Positions 7,673 through 15,711 of a stretch of 40,626 nucleotides of DNA are shown piece by piece. Under the pieces are notes generated by a model. The model searched no databases. It was not told the origin of the DNA and was given only the letters and a program-made list of their open reading frames with translations. The position numbers and the translations under genes are program-made. Numbering within the stretch: position 1 is the first letter of the stretch; the number at the start of each line of letters is the position of its first letter. The DNA comes from an uncultured Oscillospiraceae bacterium (GTDB lineage Bacteria > Bacillota > Clostridia > Oscillospirales > Ruminococcaceae), in NCBI GenBank assembly GCA_910577365.1, contig CAJTMU010000017.1:1-40626 (forward strand), in the 5' to 3' direction.

Positions 7673-8764
7673 TCAATAGTCCCGCCGAAATTTTTCGTGT
7701 TCCGCTTTTTTTGGTCCGTTTTTGTCCTTTCGTCCCGCAAGCAAAATCCCGCACATTATAAGCACACTGGCTGAAATAAGAGCACTTGCGGAAAAAGGAC
7801 GAGCCTCGGCGGCTGGTGACAGCGTTTCGGTGGCAGGCTGGGGGAGAAGCAGAGCGGGCAGCGACAGCAGAGCGCTTAACAGCGCAGCGGGCAGTCTGGA
7901 CAATATGAATGACTTAAGCGGTATGCCCATTGCGACTGCCATTACCTGTATATGTACGCATATTCCGCCGAATGAGAGCAATCCTGCGCAAAGCGGCATT
8001 ACCCACTCTGCGGTGGGCTTAAGAGCCTTAACACGTGTGACTTCCAAAAAAGCGGGCAGAATACTCTCGGAAAGCTCCCCTGCGCCTATAAACGAAAAAA
8101 GCCCGCCCGCAGCTGAAGTGATTTTCAGAATATCCAGAATTGAGAAAATCACAGCAAACGCGGCTATCATCACGCATACGGTGAACATAACGCGCGCTCC
8201 GCTCATTACGGAATCTGTAAAGCACTCCGCTGTAAAGTAAAACGAGGAGCGGCTATTTTTCAGCGAGATTTCCCCTTTAAAACGCACCGCGGCGGCTATT
8301 ATCAGCGAAGAACAGAAGCACGCGGCAAATATTATCATACCCACGGCAGCGCTATTGAAAATCCTCACTCCCACTATTCCAACTACAAATGACGGACCGC
8401 TGCCGAAGCAGCAGCACAGCAGTCTGCCCGCATCTTCCCGCGAAAGGCGGTTTTCCGCGGTCAGCCGTGACAGCAGCTTTGCTCCCACGGGATAGCCGCC
8501 GATATTGCCCAGCACGATGACCGCGCAAAGCTCCTCGTCCATTCGCAGCAGGCGGGAAAGCGGCAGGGTGATAGGTCGGAGAAGAAGTCTGTAAAGCCCG
8601 CTCGACTGAAGCCATATAGCCAGCACGGTGAACGCGAAAAGCGACGGGACTATCACTTCAAGACAGTCACGGACAGCACTTGACACCGAGCCTGAAACGG
8701 TTTCGGGATTCAGGAGAATAAGCGCTCCCGCCGCGGCGGAAAGCGCCGCAAGAAAATATTTCAT
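7673..8764 (-). CDS. YlbJ-like polytopic membrane protein (nucleoside-recognition/Gate domain)
   Basis: About 363 residues with roughly ten hydrophobic segments. GNIGGYPVGAKLLSRL and the following GSGPSFVVG match the conserved parts of the YlbJ/SpoVV sporulation membrane proteins and the wider nucleoside-recognition domain family. In Bacillus the relative helps move dipicolinic acid into the forespore; that role is inferred from family only. The start is uncertain. ATG 8764 (MKYFLAAL) sits directly before the first membrane segment, but the nearest good Shine-Dalgarno (GAAAGGAG, near 8800) is about 35 bases upstream with a GCTCCC/GGGAGC hairpin in between. A longer frame to 8893 adds a hydrophilic, non-family extension. 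Confidence 0.72.
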   Translation of the reverse strand: MKYFLAALSAAAGALILLNPETVSGSVSSAVRDCLEVIVPSLFAFTVLAIWLQSSGLYRLLLRPITLPLSRLLRMDEELCAVIVLGNIGGYPVGAKLLSRLTAENRLSREDAGRLLCCCFGSGPSFVVGIVGVRIFNSAAVGMIIFAACFCSSLIIAAAVRFKGEISLKNSRSSFYFTAECFTDSVMSGARVMFTVCVMIAAFAVIFSILDILKITSAAGGLFSFIGAGELSESILPAFLEVTRVKALKPTAEWVMPLCAGLLSFGGICVHIQVMAVAMGIPLKSFILSRLPAALLSALLSLPALLLPQPATETLSPAAEARPFSASALISASVLIMCGILLAGRKDKNGPKKAEHEKFRRDY

Positions 8765-9055
8765 ATTATGACTATGCTCCCAGAAGGGAGCGCCACTCCT
8801 TTCGGGTTTTGTACGGTTTTGTGCGGCAGCAGGTTTGTAAAGGATTACCTGTGTGATGTGCGCAAATCCGCTATTTTCCGAGTTTATAAACAATCTTTAA
8901 ATCCGCTTTTATGATCAGTTCAATTTTAATGCGCGCAGCTGCCGAATATGGTATTTGTTCAGCAAAGGCAAATATGTATTTTCGCATAATGCCGCGAAAA
9001 AATAGATAGCGCCTGCCCAATGTTCAAAGCTCGTACGCTTTTTAAAAATATGACG

Positions 9056-9427
9056 TTATTCTTTATTTACGCCGGCAACTCCACCCACCGTAGCGAAGGA
9101 AAAACAAATGAGCGCCTTTATCGGCAGCATAAAGCTGCCCACCGTGCTGAAAATAAGGGACAAAAGCAACAATGGGATAAAAAACAGCGCTCCGCACAAA
9201 GCGCCTATTTTAAGACCGTCGCGGCGGCGGATTATCCCTGCGGTTCTGCCGCAGACAAAGCTGCCGACAGCCGAAGCTGCGATTGCCACCGCTCCCGCCG
9301 CTCCCGCGGAAGCCCCAAGCAGCGAAAGCAGCAGTGCCCCTATTGCTGCGGTGATAAGCGCTGCCGCGCCTCCGCATATCATTCCCGCCGCAAATGGAGC
9401 GGCACGGGACTTTTTCTTTTTTCTCAT
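9056..9427 (-). CDS. TIGR04086 family membrane protein
   Basis: 123 residues: a basic start (MRKKKKSR) followed by four hydrophobic segments rich in Gly and Ala, with a short basic loop (GIIRRRDGLK) in the middle. Length and pattern fit the TIGR04086 family of small membrane proteins in endospore-forming Firmicutes, whose function is unknown. AAAGGCGG lies 7 bases before ATG 9427 on the minus strand. It is separated from the YlbJ-like gene by about 290 bases with no other gene, so joint transcription is possible but not shown. Confidence 0.75.
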   Translation of the reverse strand: MRKKKKSRAAPFAAGMICGGAAALITAAIGALLLSLLGASAGAAGAVAIAASAVGSFVCGRTAGIIRRRDGLKIGALCGALFFIPLLLLSLIFSTVGSFMLPIKALICFSFATVGGVAGVNKE

Positions 9428-9751
9428 AATATTCCGCCTTTCGCGTGAGATATCGGCTGGAAGCGGTAAGAACCGGAAATTCGCCGGTCAAAGCGAATCG
9501 CAACAATGCAGCTTCGTAAGTATCCTTATCTGAGCAGGCAATTTTGTTTTGATTAACGTTTCCTCAGCTTTCCGAACCGCCTCCGTCAACCTATACTATG
9601 CGTGACTCGTCCGAAATATGGCTGTATGAACGATTATTCCGCGTGTAGTATTGCACAAATAAAATTGTTTAAAATAATCAGAAGCGGCAGCTTGTTTTTT
9701 TGCATTTTCCACAAAATTCCGCAAAAACACAAAAAAATACGGTCAAACAGA
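9428..9751. other. intergenic stretch between divergent genes
   Basis: No gene or RNA was recognised. A small hairpin (CCGGAAATTCGCCGG) lies near 9475. The region separates the minus-strand TIGR04086 gene from the promoter of the ABC importer. No T-box or riboswitch consensus was seen upstream of the importer. Confidence 0.5.
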
Positions 9752-9780
9752 TTGTCATTTCAAAAAGAATATGATATAAT
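9752..9780 (+). promoter_or_regulatory. sigma-A type promoter of the ABC importer operon
   Basis: TTGTCA, 17 bases, TATAAT. It lies 130 bases before the lipoprotein start, leaving an A/T-rich leader. Confidence 0.75.
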
Positions 9781-9909
9781 AATTTATAACCTGTGGACTT
9801 TGGGAACGTAAAGCGTTAAAATGAAAACGTTTTATTTTTAAATTTGCTGAGAAAACGGTTCGAGGTTTTTTGAGAAATAACATTGTTTTGCGAACAAAAG
9901 GAGAAAATT

Positions 9910-10884
9910 ATGAAGTTAAAAAGAACTTTTGCGGCAATAATGGCTGCCGCAGCTCTTACAACAACGCTGACCGCTTGTAAGAGTGATGATTCGGGAGAAA
10001 AGGTATACAATATTGGTATTTGCCAGCTGGTAGAGCATCCCGCACTTGACGCGGCGACAGACGGCTTTATAGCGGCTCTTACTGAGAAGCTGGGAGAGGA
10101 AAACGTAAAGTTTAATGAGCAGAATGCGCAGAATGAGATGACAAACTGCACCACTATATGCAACACTTTCGTTTCGGGGAATGTCGACCTTATTCTCGCG
10201 AATGCTACGGGTGCACTTCAGGCTGCGGCTTCCGCTACCAATTCTATTCCGATAGTGGGAACTTCCATTACCAGCTACGCTGTCGCTATGGGAATTGATG
10301 ATTGGACCAACAAGACCTTTGACAACGTTACCGGCACTTCCGATCTTGCTCCCATCGACGGTCAGGAAGATATGCTGATGGAGATGTTCCCCGATGTCAA
10401 GCAGGTAGGCATTATCTACTGCTCAGCGGAGGCCAACTCCAAATATCAGGTTGATTTGTTCAAGGCGGAGCTTGAGGCGGACGGAGTCGCTTACAAGGAG
10501 TATTCCGTCGCAGACTCCAACGAGATACAGGCTGTGGCAACTACCGCTGTAGGTGAGTGCGACGCTCTTTACATTCCTACCGATAACACAATTGCGAACG
10601 CTGCGGAAACGATCAAAAATGTTGTCGTTCCTGCTAAGATTCCCGTTATCGCCGGCGAGGAAGGTATCTGCAAGGGCTGCGGAGTTGCAACGCTTTCCAT
10701 CAGCTACTATGATATCGGCTACAAGGCGGGTGAGATGGCTTACGACATTCTTGCAAACGGCACGAAAGCGGGCGATCTTGATATAGCATTCGCGCCGCAG
10801 TTTAAGAAGATGTACAACGCTGAAATATGCGAGGAGCTTGGAATCACTCCCCCTGAGGGGTATGAGGCTATCGCTTCGGAGTAA
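9910..10884 (+). CDS. ABC transporter substrate-binding lipoprotein, TrpX-like (ABC_sub_bind)
   Basis: 324 residues. The signal peptide MKLKRTFAAIMAAAALTTTL ends in a lipobox with Cys23 (LTAC-K), so the protein is a membrane-anchored lipoprotein. The body matches the ABC_sub_bind (PF04392) fold: IGICQLVEHPALDAATDGF near the start, then VDLILANATGALQAA, GIIYCSAEANSKYQ, ALYIPTDNTIANA and a C-terminal SISYYDIGYKAGEMA. Relatives are the binding proteins of TrpXYZ-type importers predicted to take up tryptophan, tyrosine or other small molecules. ATG 9910 follows AAAGGAG by 6 bases. It is the first gene of a complete importer operon; a G/C hairpin after the stop may lower downstream expression relative to this gene. 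Confidence 0.88.
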   Translation: MKLKRTFAAIMAAAALTTTLTACKSDDSGEKVYNIGICQLVEHPALDAATDGFIAALTEKLGEENVKFNEQNAQNEMTNCTTICNTFVSGNVDLILANATGALQAAASATNSIPIVGTSITSYAVAMGIDDWTNKTFDNVTGTSDLAPIDGQEDMLMEMFPDVKQVGIIYCSAEANSKYQVDLFKAELEADGVAYKEYSVADSNEIQAVATTAVGECDALYIPTDNTIANAAETIKNVVVPAKIPVIAGEEGICKGCGVATLSISYYDIGYKAGEMAYDILANGTKAGDLDIAFAPQFKKMYNAEICEELGITPPEGYEAIASE

Positions 10885-10912
10885 TAACAGGATTTACTGG
10901 TTTTTGGCAACG

Positions 10913-10945
10913 GGGCGCGGATCAAGGGTCTGTTCCCCGCTTTGC
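10913..10945 (+). promoter_or_regulatory. hairpin between binding-protein and permease genes
   Basis: CGGGG and CCCCG close a hairpin around GATCAAGGGTCTG. Hairpins here are common in importer operons, where they protect the upstream message or reduce read-through. Confidence 0.35.
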
Positions 10946-10980
10946 CTTTAGAAATATCTGTAAGGGTATGGGAGAAGAAA

Positions 10981-11952
10981 ATGACTCAGCTTATGACATT
11001 TGTCAACGCGATGCCCGGAAACATATCACAGGGGCTGATATGGGGCATTCTCGCAATAGGGGTGTTCATCACCTATAAAATACTTGATTTCGCCGACCTT
11101 ACCGTAGACGGCTCTATGGCAACGGGCGGCGCTGTATGCGTTATGCTTATAACCAACGGCTGCCCCGTGTGGCTGGCGATAGTATGCGCTTTTATAGCCG
11201 GCTGTCTGGCGGGTATGATAACAGGTCTGCTGAATACGCTTCTCGGTATCCCGGGGATACTGGCGAGCATACTGACGCAGATGGCGCTGTACTCAATAAA
11301 TCTTGATATTATGGGGCAGTCCAACCGTCCTGTCAGTGTTGATAAATACTCTCTGATTGTGTCATCCCGTGAGGTAAACGTTGTGGGCAACTCGCCGATA
11401 ATGATAATTCTGGCTCTTGTCAAAATATTTGTTATAGTGGCAGTTATTATCGCGGCGCTGTATTGGTTCTTCGGCACGGAATATGGCTTTACTATCCGCG
11501 CGACGGGCTGCAATCAGAATATGGCGAGAGCGCAGAGCATAAGCACAAAGAAGTCCACGGTTATCGCGCTGGTTCTTTCCAACGGTCTTGTGGGTCTTTC
11601 GGGAGCGCTTCTTGCCCAATATCAGGGCAATGCGGACGTAAATATGTCGCGCGGCGCTATCGTTATCGGTCTTGCGGCGGTAATTATCGGCGATGTGCTG
11701 GGAACGGTTATTTTCGGAAAGCGCTTTAACTTTGTGGCAAGGCTCGCGTTTACGGCGATAGGCGGAATCATTTATTTCATGGTGCTTCAGATAGTGACTA
11801 TCATCGGACTTCCCTCACAGAACAATAAGCTGTTCTCGGCGGTGGTCGTTATCATATTCCTTGCCGTTCCATACCTTCGCAAAAGCGCCAAGACATCTTT
11901 CGGGCGGGCGGCGAAAAATTCCCTGAGGAAAGGAGCGCCGAAGGATGCTTGA
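10981..11952 (+). CDS. ABC transporter permease, TrpY-like (BPD_transp_2)
   Basis: 323 residues with about eight to nine membrane segments. The conserved permease elements are GILAIGVFITYKILDFADLT near the start, DGSMATGGAV, and GLVGLSGALLAQYQGNADV followed by GAIVIGLAAVIIGDV. This matches the branched-chain/ribose-type BPD_transp_2 family that partners PF04392 binding proteins. It forms the membrane channel and probably works as a homodimer. Start ATG 10981 follows GGGAGAAG by 5 bases; the upstream TTG at 10942 has no ribosome site. Its end overlaps the ATPase start by 8 bases. Confidence 0.88.
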   Translation: MTQLMTFVNAMPGNISQGLIWGILAIGVFITYKILDFADLTVDGSMATGGAVCVMLITNGCPVWLAIVCAFIAGCLAGMITGLLNTLLGIPGILASILTQMALYSINLDIMGQSNRPVSVDKYSLIVSSREVNVVGNSPIMIILALVKIFVIVAVIIAALYWFFGTEYGFTIRATGCNQNMARAQSISTKKSTVIALVLSNGLVGLSGALLAQYQGNADVNMSRGAIVIGLAAVIIGDVLGTVIFGKRFNFVARLAFTAIGGIIYFMVLQIVTIIGLPSQNNKLFSAVVVIIFLAVPYLRKSAKTSFGRAAKNSLRKGAPKDA

Positions 11953-12754
11953 GCTTATTGATGTAAAAAAGACCTTTAATCTTGGCACGGTGAATGAGAG
12001 AAAGGCGCTGAACGGCGTTACTATCACGCTGGAGGACGGGGACTTCGTTACGATAATCGGCGGAAACGGCGCGGGGAAATCCACCACGCTCAACGCTGTG
12101 GCGGGAGTGTGGCCCATAGACGACGGTGCGATATATATTAACGGAAAAAATGTTGTGGGACTTCCCGAGCACAAACGCGCTGGATTTATAGGCCGCGTGT
12201 TTCAAGACCCAATGACGGGTACGGCGGCGACAATGGAGATACAGGAAAACCTTGCACTTGCGGCGCGCAGAGGAAAGCCGAGGGGTCTTTCGTGGGGAAT
12301 CACGCGCAGGGAGCGTGAGGAATATCACGAGCTGCTGAAAATGCTGGATCTGGGTCTGGAGGACAGAATGACCACAAAGGTTGGTCTGCTTTCAGGCGGT
12401 CAGCGTCAGGCGTTAACACTGCTGATGGCTACTCTTAAAAAGCCGGATATACTGCTGCTGGATGAGCACACTGCGGCTCTCGACCCCAAAACCGCAGCAA
12501 AGGTGCTTGGGCTTTCGGATAAGATAATTGCGGAAAACAACCTTACTGCCATGATGGTGACACATAATATGGCTGACGCAATAAAGCACGGAAATCGTCT
12601 GATAATGATGAACAACGGAAAGATCATTTACGACGTTAAAGGTGACGCAAAGAAGAACCTTACCGTTGAGGAGCTTTTGCTCAAGTTTGAGGAGGTAAGC
12701 GGCACAAAGCTGAACAATGATAGAATGCTGCTTGCCAAAGAAGAGGGACAATAA
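11945..12754 (+). CDS. ABC transporter ATP-binding protein, TrpZ-like
   Basis: 269 residues. Walker A is GGNGAGKST (39-47), the signature is LSGGQRQ (about 149-155), Walker B is ILLLDEHTAALD, and the switch His is in MMVTHNM. It supplies the energy for import on the cytoplasmic side. The gene starts inside the permease gene (8-base overlap; AGGAAAGGAG upstream), so the two are translationally coupled. A perfect GTGCGCCGC/GCGGCGCAC hairpin follows the stop. The substrate class is inferred from the binding protein only. Confidence 0.92.
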   Translation: MLELIDVKKTFNLGTVNERKALNGVTITLEDGDFVTIIGGNGAGKSTTLNAVAGVWPIDDGAIYINGKNVVGLPEHKRAGFIGRVFQDPMTGTAATMEIQENLALAARRGKPRGLSWGITRREREEYHELLKMLDLGLEDRMTTKVGLLSGGQRQALTLLMATLKKPDILLLDEHTAALDPKTAAKVLGLSDKIIAENNLTAMMVTHNMADAIKHGNRLIMMNNGKIIYDVKGDAKKNLTVEELLLKFEEVSGTKLNNDRMLLAKEEGQ

Positions 12755-12759
12755 TTCGA

Positions 12760-12780
12760 GTGCGCCGCTTTGCGGCGCAC
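12760..12780 (+). terminator. hairpin after the ABC importer operon
   Basis: GTGCGCCGC pairs perfectly with GCGGCGCAC around TTT. There is no strong T-run directly after it. Nearly the same stem recurs at 12948, on the other side of a structured repeat. Confidence 0.55.
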
Positions 12781-12794
12781 TTCAGCTTGTAAAA

Positions 12795-12930
12795 AAGTTA
12801 TTGCGGCACACAATTTTGACGTAGGAAATTTTTCGCGAAAGCCTGAACACGCAGCGCAGCGAAGTGTTGCGCATTCAGGCGGGTCGCGGAAAATTTAAAA
12901 TTTAAATATTATCGATTTAGTTCAACACTT
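12795..12930. repeat. structured repeat, sub-family A, single copy
   Basis: It opens AAGTTATTGCGGCACACAAT, then GGAAATTTTTCGCGAAAGCC, a hairpin (CTGAACACGCA with TGCGCATTCAG around GCGCAGCGAAGTGT) and GGCGGGTCGCGGAAAATTT, then TTTAAATATT and TTCAACACTTTTAT as in the tandem array. TTTTTCGCGA and TCGCGGAAAA make the outer stem. It sits between two look-alike hairpins. Confidence 0.85.
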
Positions 12931-12947
12931 TTATATACGGGCTGGAA

Positions 12948-12973
12948 TGCGCCGCAAAGCGGCGCAATTTTTA
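12948..12973 (+). terminator. rho-independent terminator
   Basis: TGCGCCGC pairs with GCGGCGCA around AAA and is followed by ATTTTTAT. It is a better terminator than the similar hairpin at 12760. Confidence 0.7.
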
Positions 12974-13033
12974 TACATATTGACTTTTTTGGATATACAG
13001 TTGCATTTACATTGAAAAAATCCCGTTTTTTGC

Positions 13034-13060
13034 TAAAGTTTTGGTAAAAAGTGACGATAT
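13034..13060 (+). promoter_or_regulatory. sigma-28 (SigD/FliA)-like promoter
   Basis: TAAAGTTT, 11 bases, GACGATAT. The flagellar sigma factor consensus is about TAAAGTTT-N11-GCCGATAA, so only the second base of the -10 block and its last base differ. The same -10 region also reads TATAAT (13058-13063), but no good sigma-A -35 box lies 16-18 bases before it. It is 98 bases upstream of ATG 13159, with no other gene between. Confidence 0.55.
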
Positions 13061-13158
13061 AATATAAAAGTATAACTTTAATTGTGCCCGTTTTCCGTGT
13101 TAATGCAAGTCAGGCGGACAAATCTTAATGGTGCGGATATTTAGAGCAGGTGATTATT

Positions 13159-14214
13159 ATGAATTTTATGAGTATTGGTAAGGTAGGCGCTTATGTAAAA
13201 TCGTATAACGCGCAGCAGAAAATAGAGCTGAAAAAGGAATCGGGAAATTTTACGGCGGAAAAGCGCGACAGCTTTAAGCGGTCAAATGCCGAGGGCTTCA
13301 AGTCACAGCTTCGCGAGGCGGTGAACGACGCGGAGAAAGCGGTGAAAACCGCCGAGGAGACTCTGTTCGGAAGTGCAAACGGAAAAGCGAATGCTTTAAA
13401 AAACGCTTCGTGCGGCTCTGGGAAAACCCAAGCCGTCGAAACGGCGGATAAGCTTGATCAGAAAAAAACCCAAAACGCTGAGGGGACAGAAAAGACCGAC
13501 CCCGAAAACGGTGTGGAGGAAGCTGAAAAATCCATTGCGGAAATGGTAAAGGAGCAGATGGAAAAGCTGGATTCGCTGTTTGGCAAAAGAGAGTACGATA
13601 AGGCGAACGATTCCAACTTAAGCTCTATTCGCGCCAAGCTTTATATGGGAAAGAAGCTCACCCCCGCGGAGCAGCAGTATCTTGCAAAGCGCGACCCGAA
13701 CACCTATTCGCAGTATCAGCAGCAGGAAACGCAGCGCAGGATATATCGGTATACGCTTAAAAGCTGCCGCACCAAGGATCAGGTGAACGGAATGCGCCTG
13801 TCAAACGCGCTTTCGGCTCTTTCAGAGCTTAAGAAAGCTGCGAGGAACGGCGGAGGTATAGGCGGAATAGCGGGACTGAACGCCGCGTTGGAAAATGAAA
13901 TACGCGATTTCACGCGTTCGGGCGAATATAACCGTCTGCCTACGGTGGCGGAGGTGAATAAGGTCAACCGCGACCTTGCCAAGGCGAAGAAATACGAAAG
14001 GGAAAAGCGTGCCGAGCAGCGTGAGAAGCTGAAGGCGCGCAGGAAAAAGAAAAAGCCGAAAAAGACCCCCGGCGACGGGAAGCGGACCGTTGCACAGGTC
14101 ATGGTCACCCCCGAAGCCAAAAAGGTTATGCGCTCCCGCGCTAAAAACGCCTACAACACAGGGCGTGAAATGGCGATAGTTACGCATATTTATAAAATGA
14201 GCAGAAAGGCGTGA
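13159..14214 (+). CDS. unknown charged cytoplasmic protein with sigma-28-like promoter
   Basis: 351 residues; no family was recognised. There is no signal peptide or membrane segment. Residues about 20-115 are low-complexity, rich in Lys, Glu, Ala and Asn. Residues about 120-195 carry helical sequence including KLYMGKKLTPAEQQYLAKRD. After a GGGIGGIAG linker (about 234-243) comes a helical, strongly basic stretch, EKRAEQREKLKARRKKKKPK. The C-terminus reads VTPEAKKVMRSRAKNAYNTG. Start ATG 13159 follows GCAGGTG by 6 bases; ATG at 13168 is an alternative. The promoter suggests expression with motility genes, which would fit a flagellar accessory or chaperone-like role, but nothing in the protein proves that. 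Confidence 0.75.
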   Translation: MNFMSIGKVGAYVKSYNAQQKIELKKESGNFTAEKRDSFKRSNAEGFKSQLREAVNDAEKAVKTAEETLFGSANGKANALKNASCGSGKTQAVETADKLDQKKTQNAEGTEKTDPENGVEEAEKSIAEMVKEQMEKLDSLFGKREYDKANDSNLSSIRAKLYMGKKLTPAEQQYLAKRDPNTYSQYQQQETQRRIYRYTLKSCRTKDQVNGMRLSNALSALSELKKAARNGGGIGGIAGLNAALENEIRDFTRSGEYNRLPTVAEVNKVNRDLAKAKKYEREKRAEQREKLKARRKKKKPKKTPGDGKRTVAQVMVTPEAKKVMRSRAKNAYNTGREMAIVTHIYKMSRKA

Positions 14215-14269
14215 CTGTCATAGCGTTATCTGTCGGGCATACTCATACGCCCGAAGCGGGAGGGTTAAT

Positions 14270-15556
14270 ATGAATGACGAATTGCGGCTGCATATTCCCA
14301 CCTTAGAGGAACTTTGGTATCGCCGCGGACTACTTCAAGACCCCGATACCATGAGCTATAACAAGGGCTGTGAACTGAATTTTGATGGGTATGACAATGA
14401 TACGGGGTGTATCGACTTCCCCGAACGGAAATGGGCGGAATGGTATGCTTATTTTGTCGGGCAGGAGCAGCGGTATTACGCTTATATCGCAAGACGTTCC
14501 GACGGCGCTTTTATAGGCGAGGTAAATCTTCATAAAAATCAAAATGCCGAATGGTTTGATATGGGGATAGTGATAGAGGCGAAATACCGCGGAAACGGAT
14601 ATGCGGAGCGTGCGCTTGGGCTTCTTCTGCGTCAGGCTTTTGAGCATATGGGCGCAGAAGCCGTACATAATGATTTTGAAGCAGAACGCGCCGCCGCGCT
14701 TAAGGCTCATTTGTCGGCGGGATTTACCGTTATAGGACAGGAAAACGGTATCGCCGAATTGTCGATTTCAAGGGAACGGTATTTCAGGGGGAAAGCTGTG
14801 CGCAAAATGGTTTCCGCCATAGCCGATATACTCGCGCAAAATCAGCCGTCTATCTACTTGTACGGCTCCTGTGTTCTCAATGATTTCAGATTGGGGTGGA
14901 GCGACATTGACATTGTTGTGCTTACGCAGGAGCGCATATCGGCGGAACAGGCGCGTGAGCTTGTCGGGCTGCGGCGAAAAATGCTTGAAGCCGAGTCCGA
15001 TAATCCGTATTACCGCTTGTTTGAGGGTGCTATGCTGCCACTCTCCGCTTTTGTTTCGGGCAATTCCGACTGTGTGGTATACTGGGGAACAAGCGGCGAG
15101 CGTATCACCGACACATATTCCTTTGACAGCTTCAATATGACATTATTGCTGCAAAGCGGTCGGATGCTGTACGGACAGGATATTCGATGCCAGTTGGAAA
15201 TGCCGAGCCGGAAGGCGCTGTGTTCCGATGTTCGCACACATTATGAAAGTATCAGACAATACGCGCGGACTACCCGACGCGGAATATATTCGTTCGGGTG
15301 GCTGCTTGATATCGCCAGGGGGCTTTACACGCTGCGCACAAACACCATAGCTTCCAAAACGGAAGCGGCGAGGTGGGTGCTTGAAAATGGGCTGTGTCCC
15401 GTTTCCGAGGCGCTGGAGACTGCCCTGAAAGTCCGTTTGGACCCAATAAAATCCCAAAACGATGTGAATGTTTTAAATTATTCAGAAACGCTCGGGCGCG
15501 AAATACAAAGCTTTGCCGACGTTCTTGGAGAGGAACTGAAAACCACTGAAATATAA
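14270..15556 (+). CDS. fusion of GNAT acetyltransferase and aminoglycoside-type nucleotidyltransferase
   Basis: 428 residues, two domains. The first (about 1-170) is a RimJ/RimL-like GNAT fold: AYIARRSDGAFIGEVNLH, then VIEAKYRGNGYAERALGLLL, the acetyl-CoA pyrophosphate loop (RGNGYA). The second (about 185-425) is a nucleotidyltransferase of the polymerase-beta type with YLYGSCVLNDFRLGWSDIDI, where GS and DxD hold metal and NTP. SDVRTHYESIRQYART resembles the helical domain of ANT-type enzymes. Together they recall aminoglycoside-modifying enzymes, but the real substrates are unknown. Start ATG 14270 follows GGGAGGG by 7 bases. A GC-rich terminator follows. The whole reads through without a break, so a true fusion is likely. 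Confidence 0.8.
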   Translation: MNDELRLHIPTLEELWYRRGLLQDPDTMSYNKGCELNFDGYDNDTGCIDFPERKWAEWYAYFVGQEQRYYAYIARRSDGAFIGEVNLHKNQNAEWFDMGIVIEAKYRGNGYAERALGLLLRQAFEHMGAEAVHNDFEAERAAALKAHLSAGFTVIGQENGIAELSISRERYFRGKAVRKMVSAIADILAQNQPSIYLYGSCVLNDFRLGWSDIDIVVLTQERISAEQARELVGLRRKMLEAESDNPYYRLFEGAMLPLSAFVSGNSDCVVYWGTSGERITDTYSFDSFNMTLLLQSGRMLYGQDIRCQLEMPSRKALCSDVRTHYESIRQYARTTRRGIYSFGWLLDIARGLYTLRTNTIASKTEAARWVLENGLCPVSEALETALKVRLDPIKSQNDVNVLNYSETLGREIQSFADVLGEELKTTEI

Positions 15557-15562
15557 AATAAG

Positions 15563-15590
15563 GGCAGGGCTGCAAAAGGCACCCTGCCTA
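15563..15590 (+). terminator. hairpin after the fusion gene
   Basis: GGCAGGG pairs with CCCTGCC around TGCAAAAGGCA-type loop sequence that can pair further, followed by TATTCTATGTTATTT. It separates this gene from the azlCD promoter. Confidence 0.6.
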
Positions 15591-15648
15591 TTCTATGTTA
15601 TTTAAAATAATTTATTTTATGCGTAAAGATATGGACGCGATTTTCCGC

Positions 15649-15677
15649 TTGACATCGGACTTGAAATGTGGTAAAAT
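15649..15677 (+). promoter_or_regulatory. sigma-A type promoter of azlCD
   Basis: TTGACA, 17 bases, TAAAAT, ending 34 bases before the azlC start. Confidence 0.8.
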
Positions 15678-15711
15678 ATTTTAGTGAATTTTTATTTTAC
15701 GGAGCGGTAAA

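Noticed and set aside
9540..9909. T-box leader before the TrpXYZ-like importer
   Set aside because: No AGGGUGGNACCGCG-like T-box sequence or matching specifier structure was found.
14330..14710. Long minus-strand frame inside the GNAT-nucleotidyltransferase gene
   Set aside because: It is the reverse of a well-supported coding frame, has no ribosome site and no family features.
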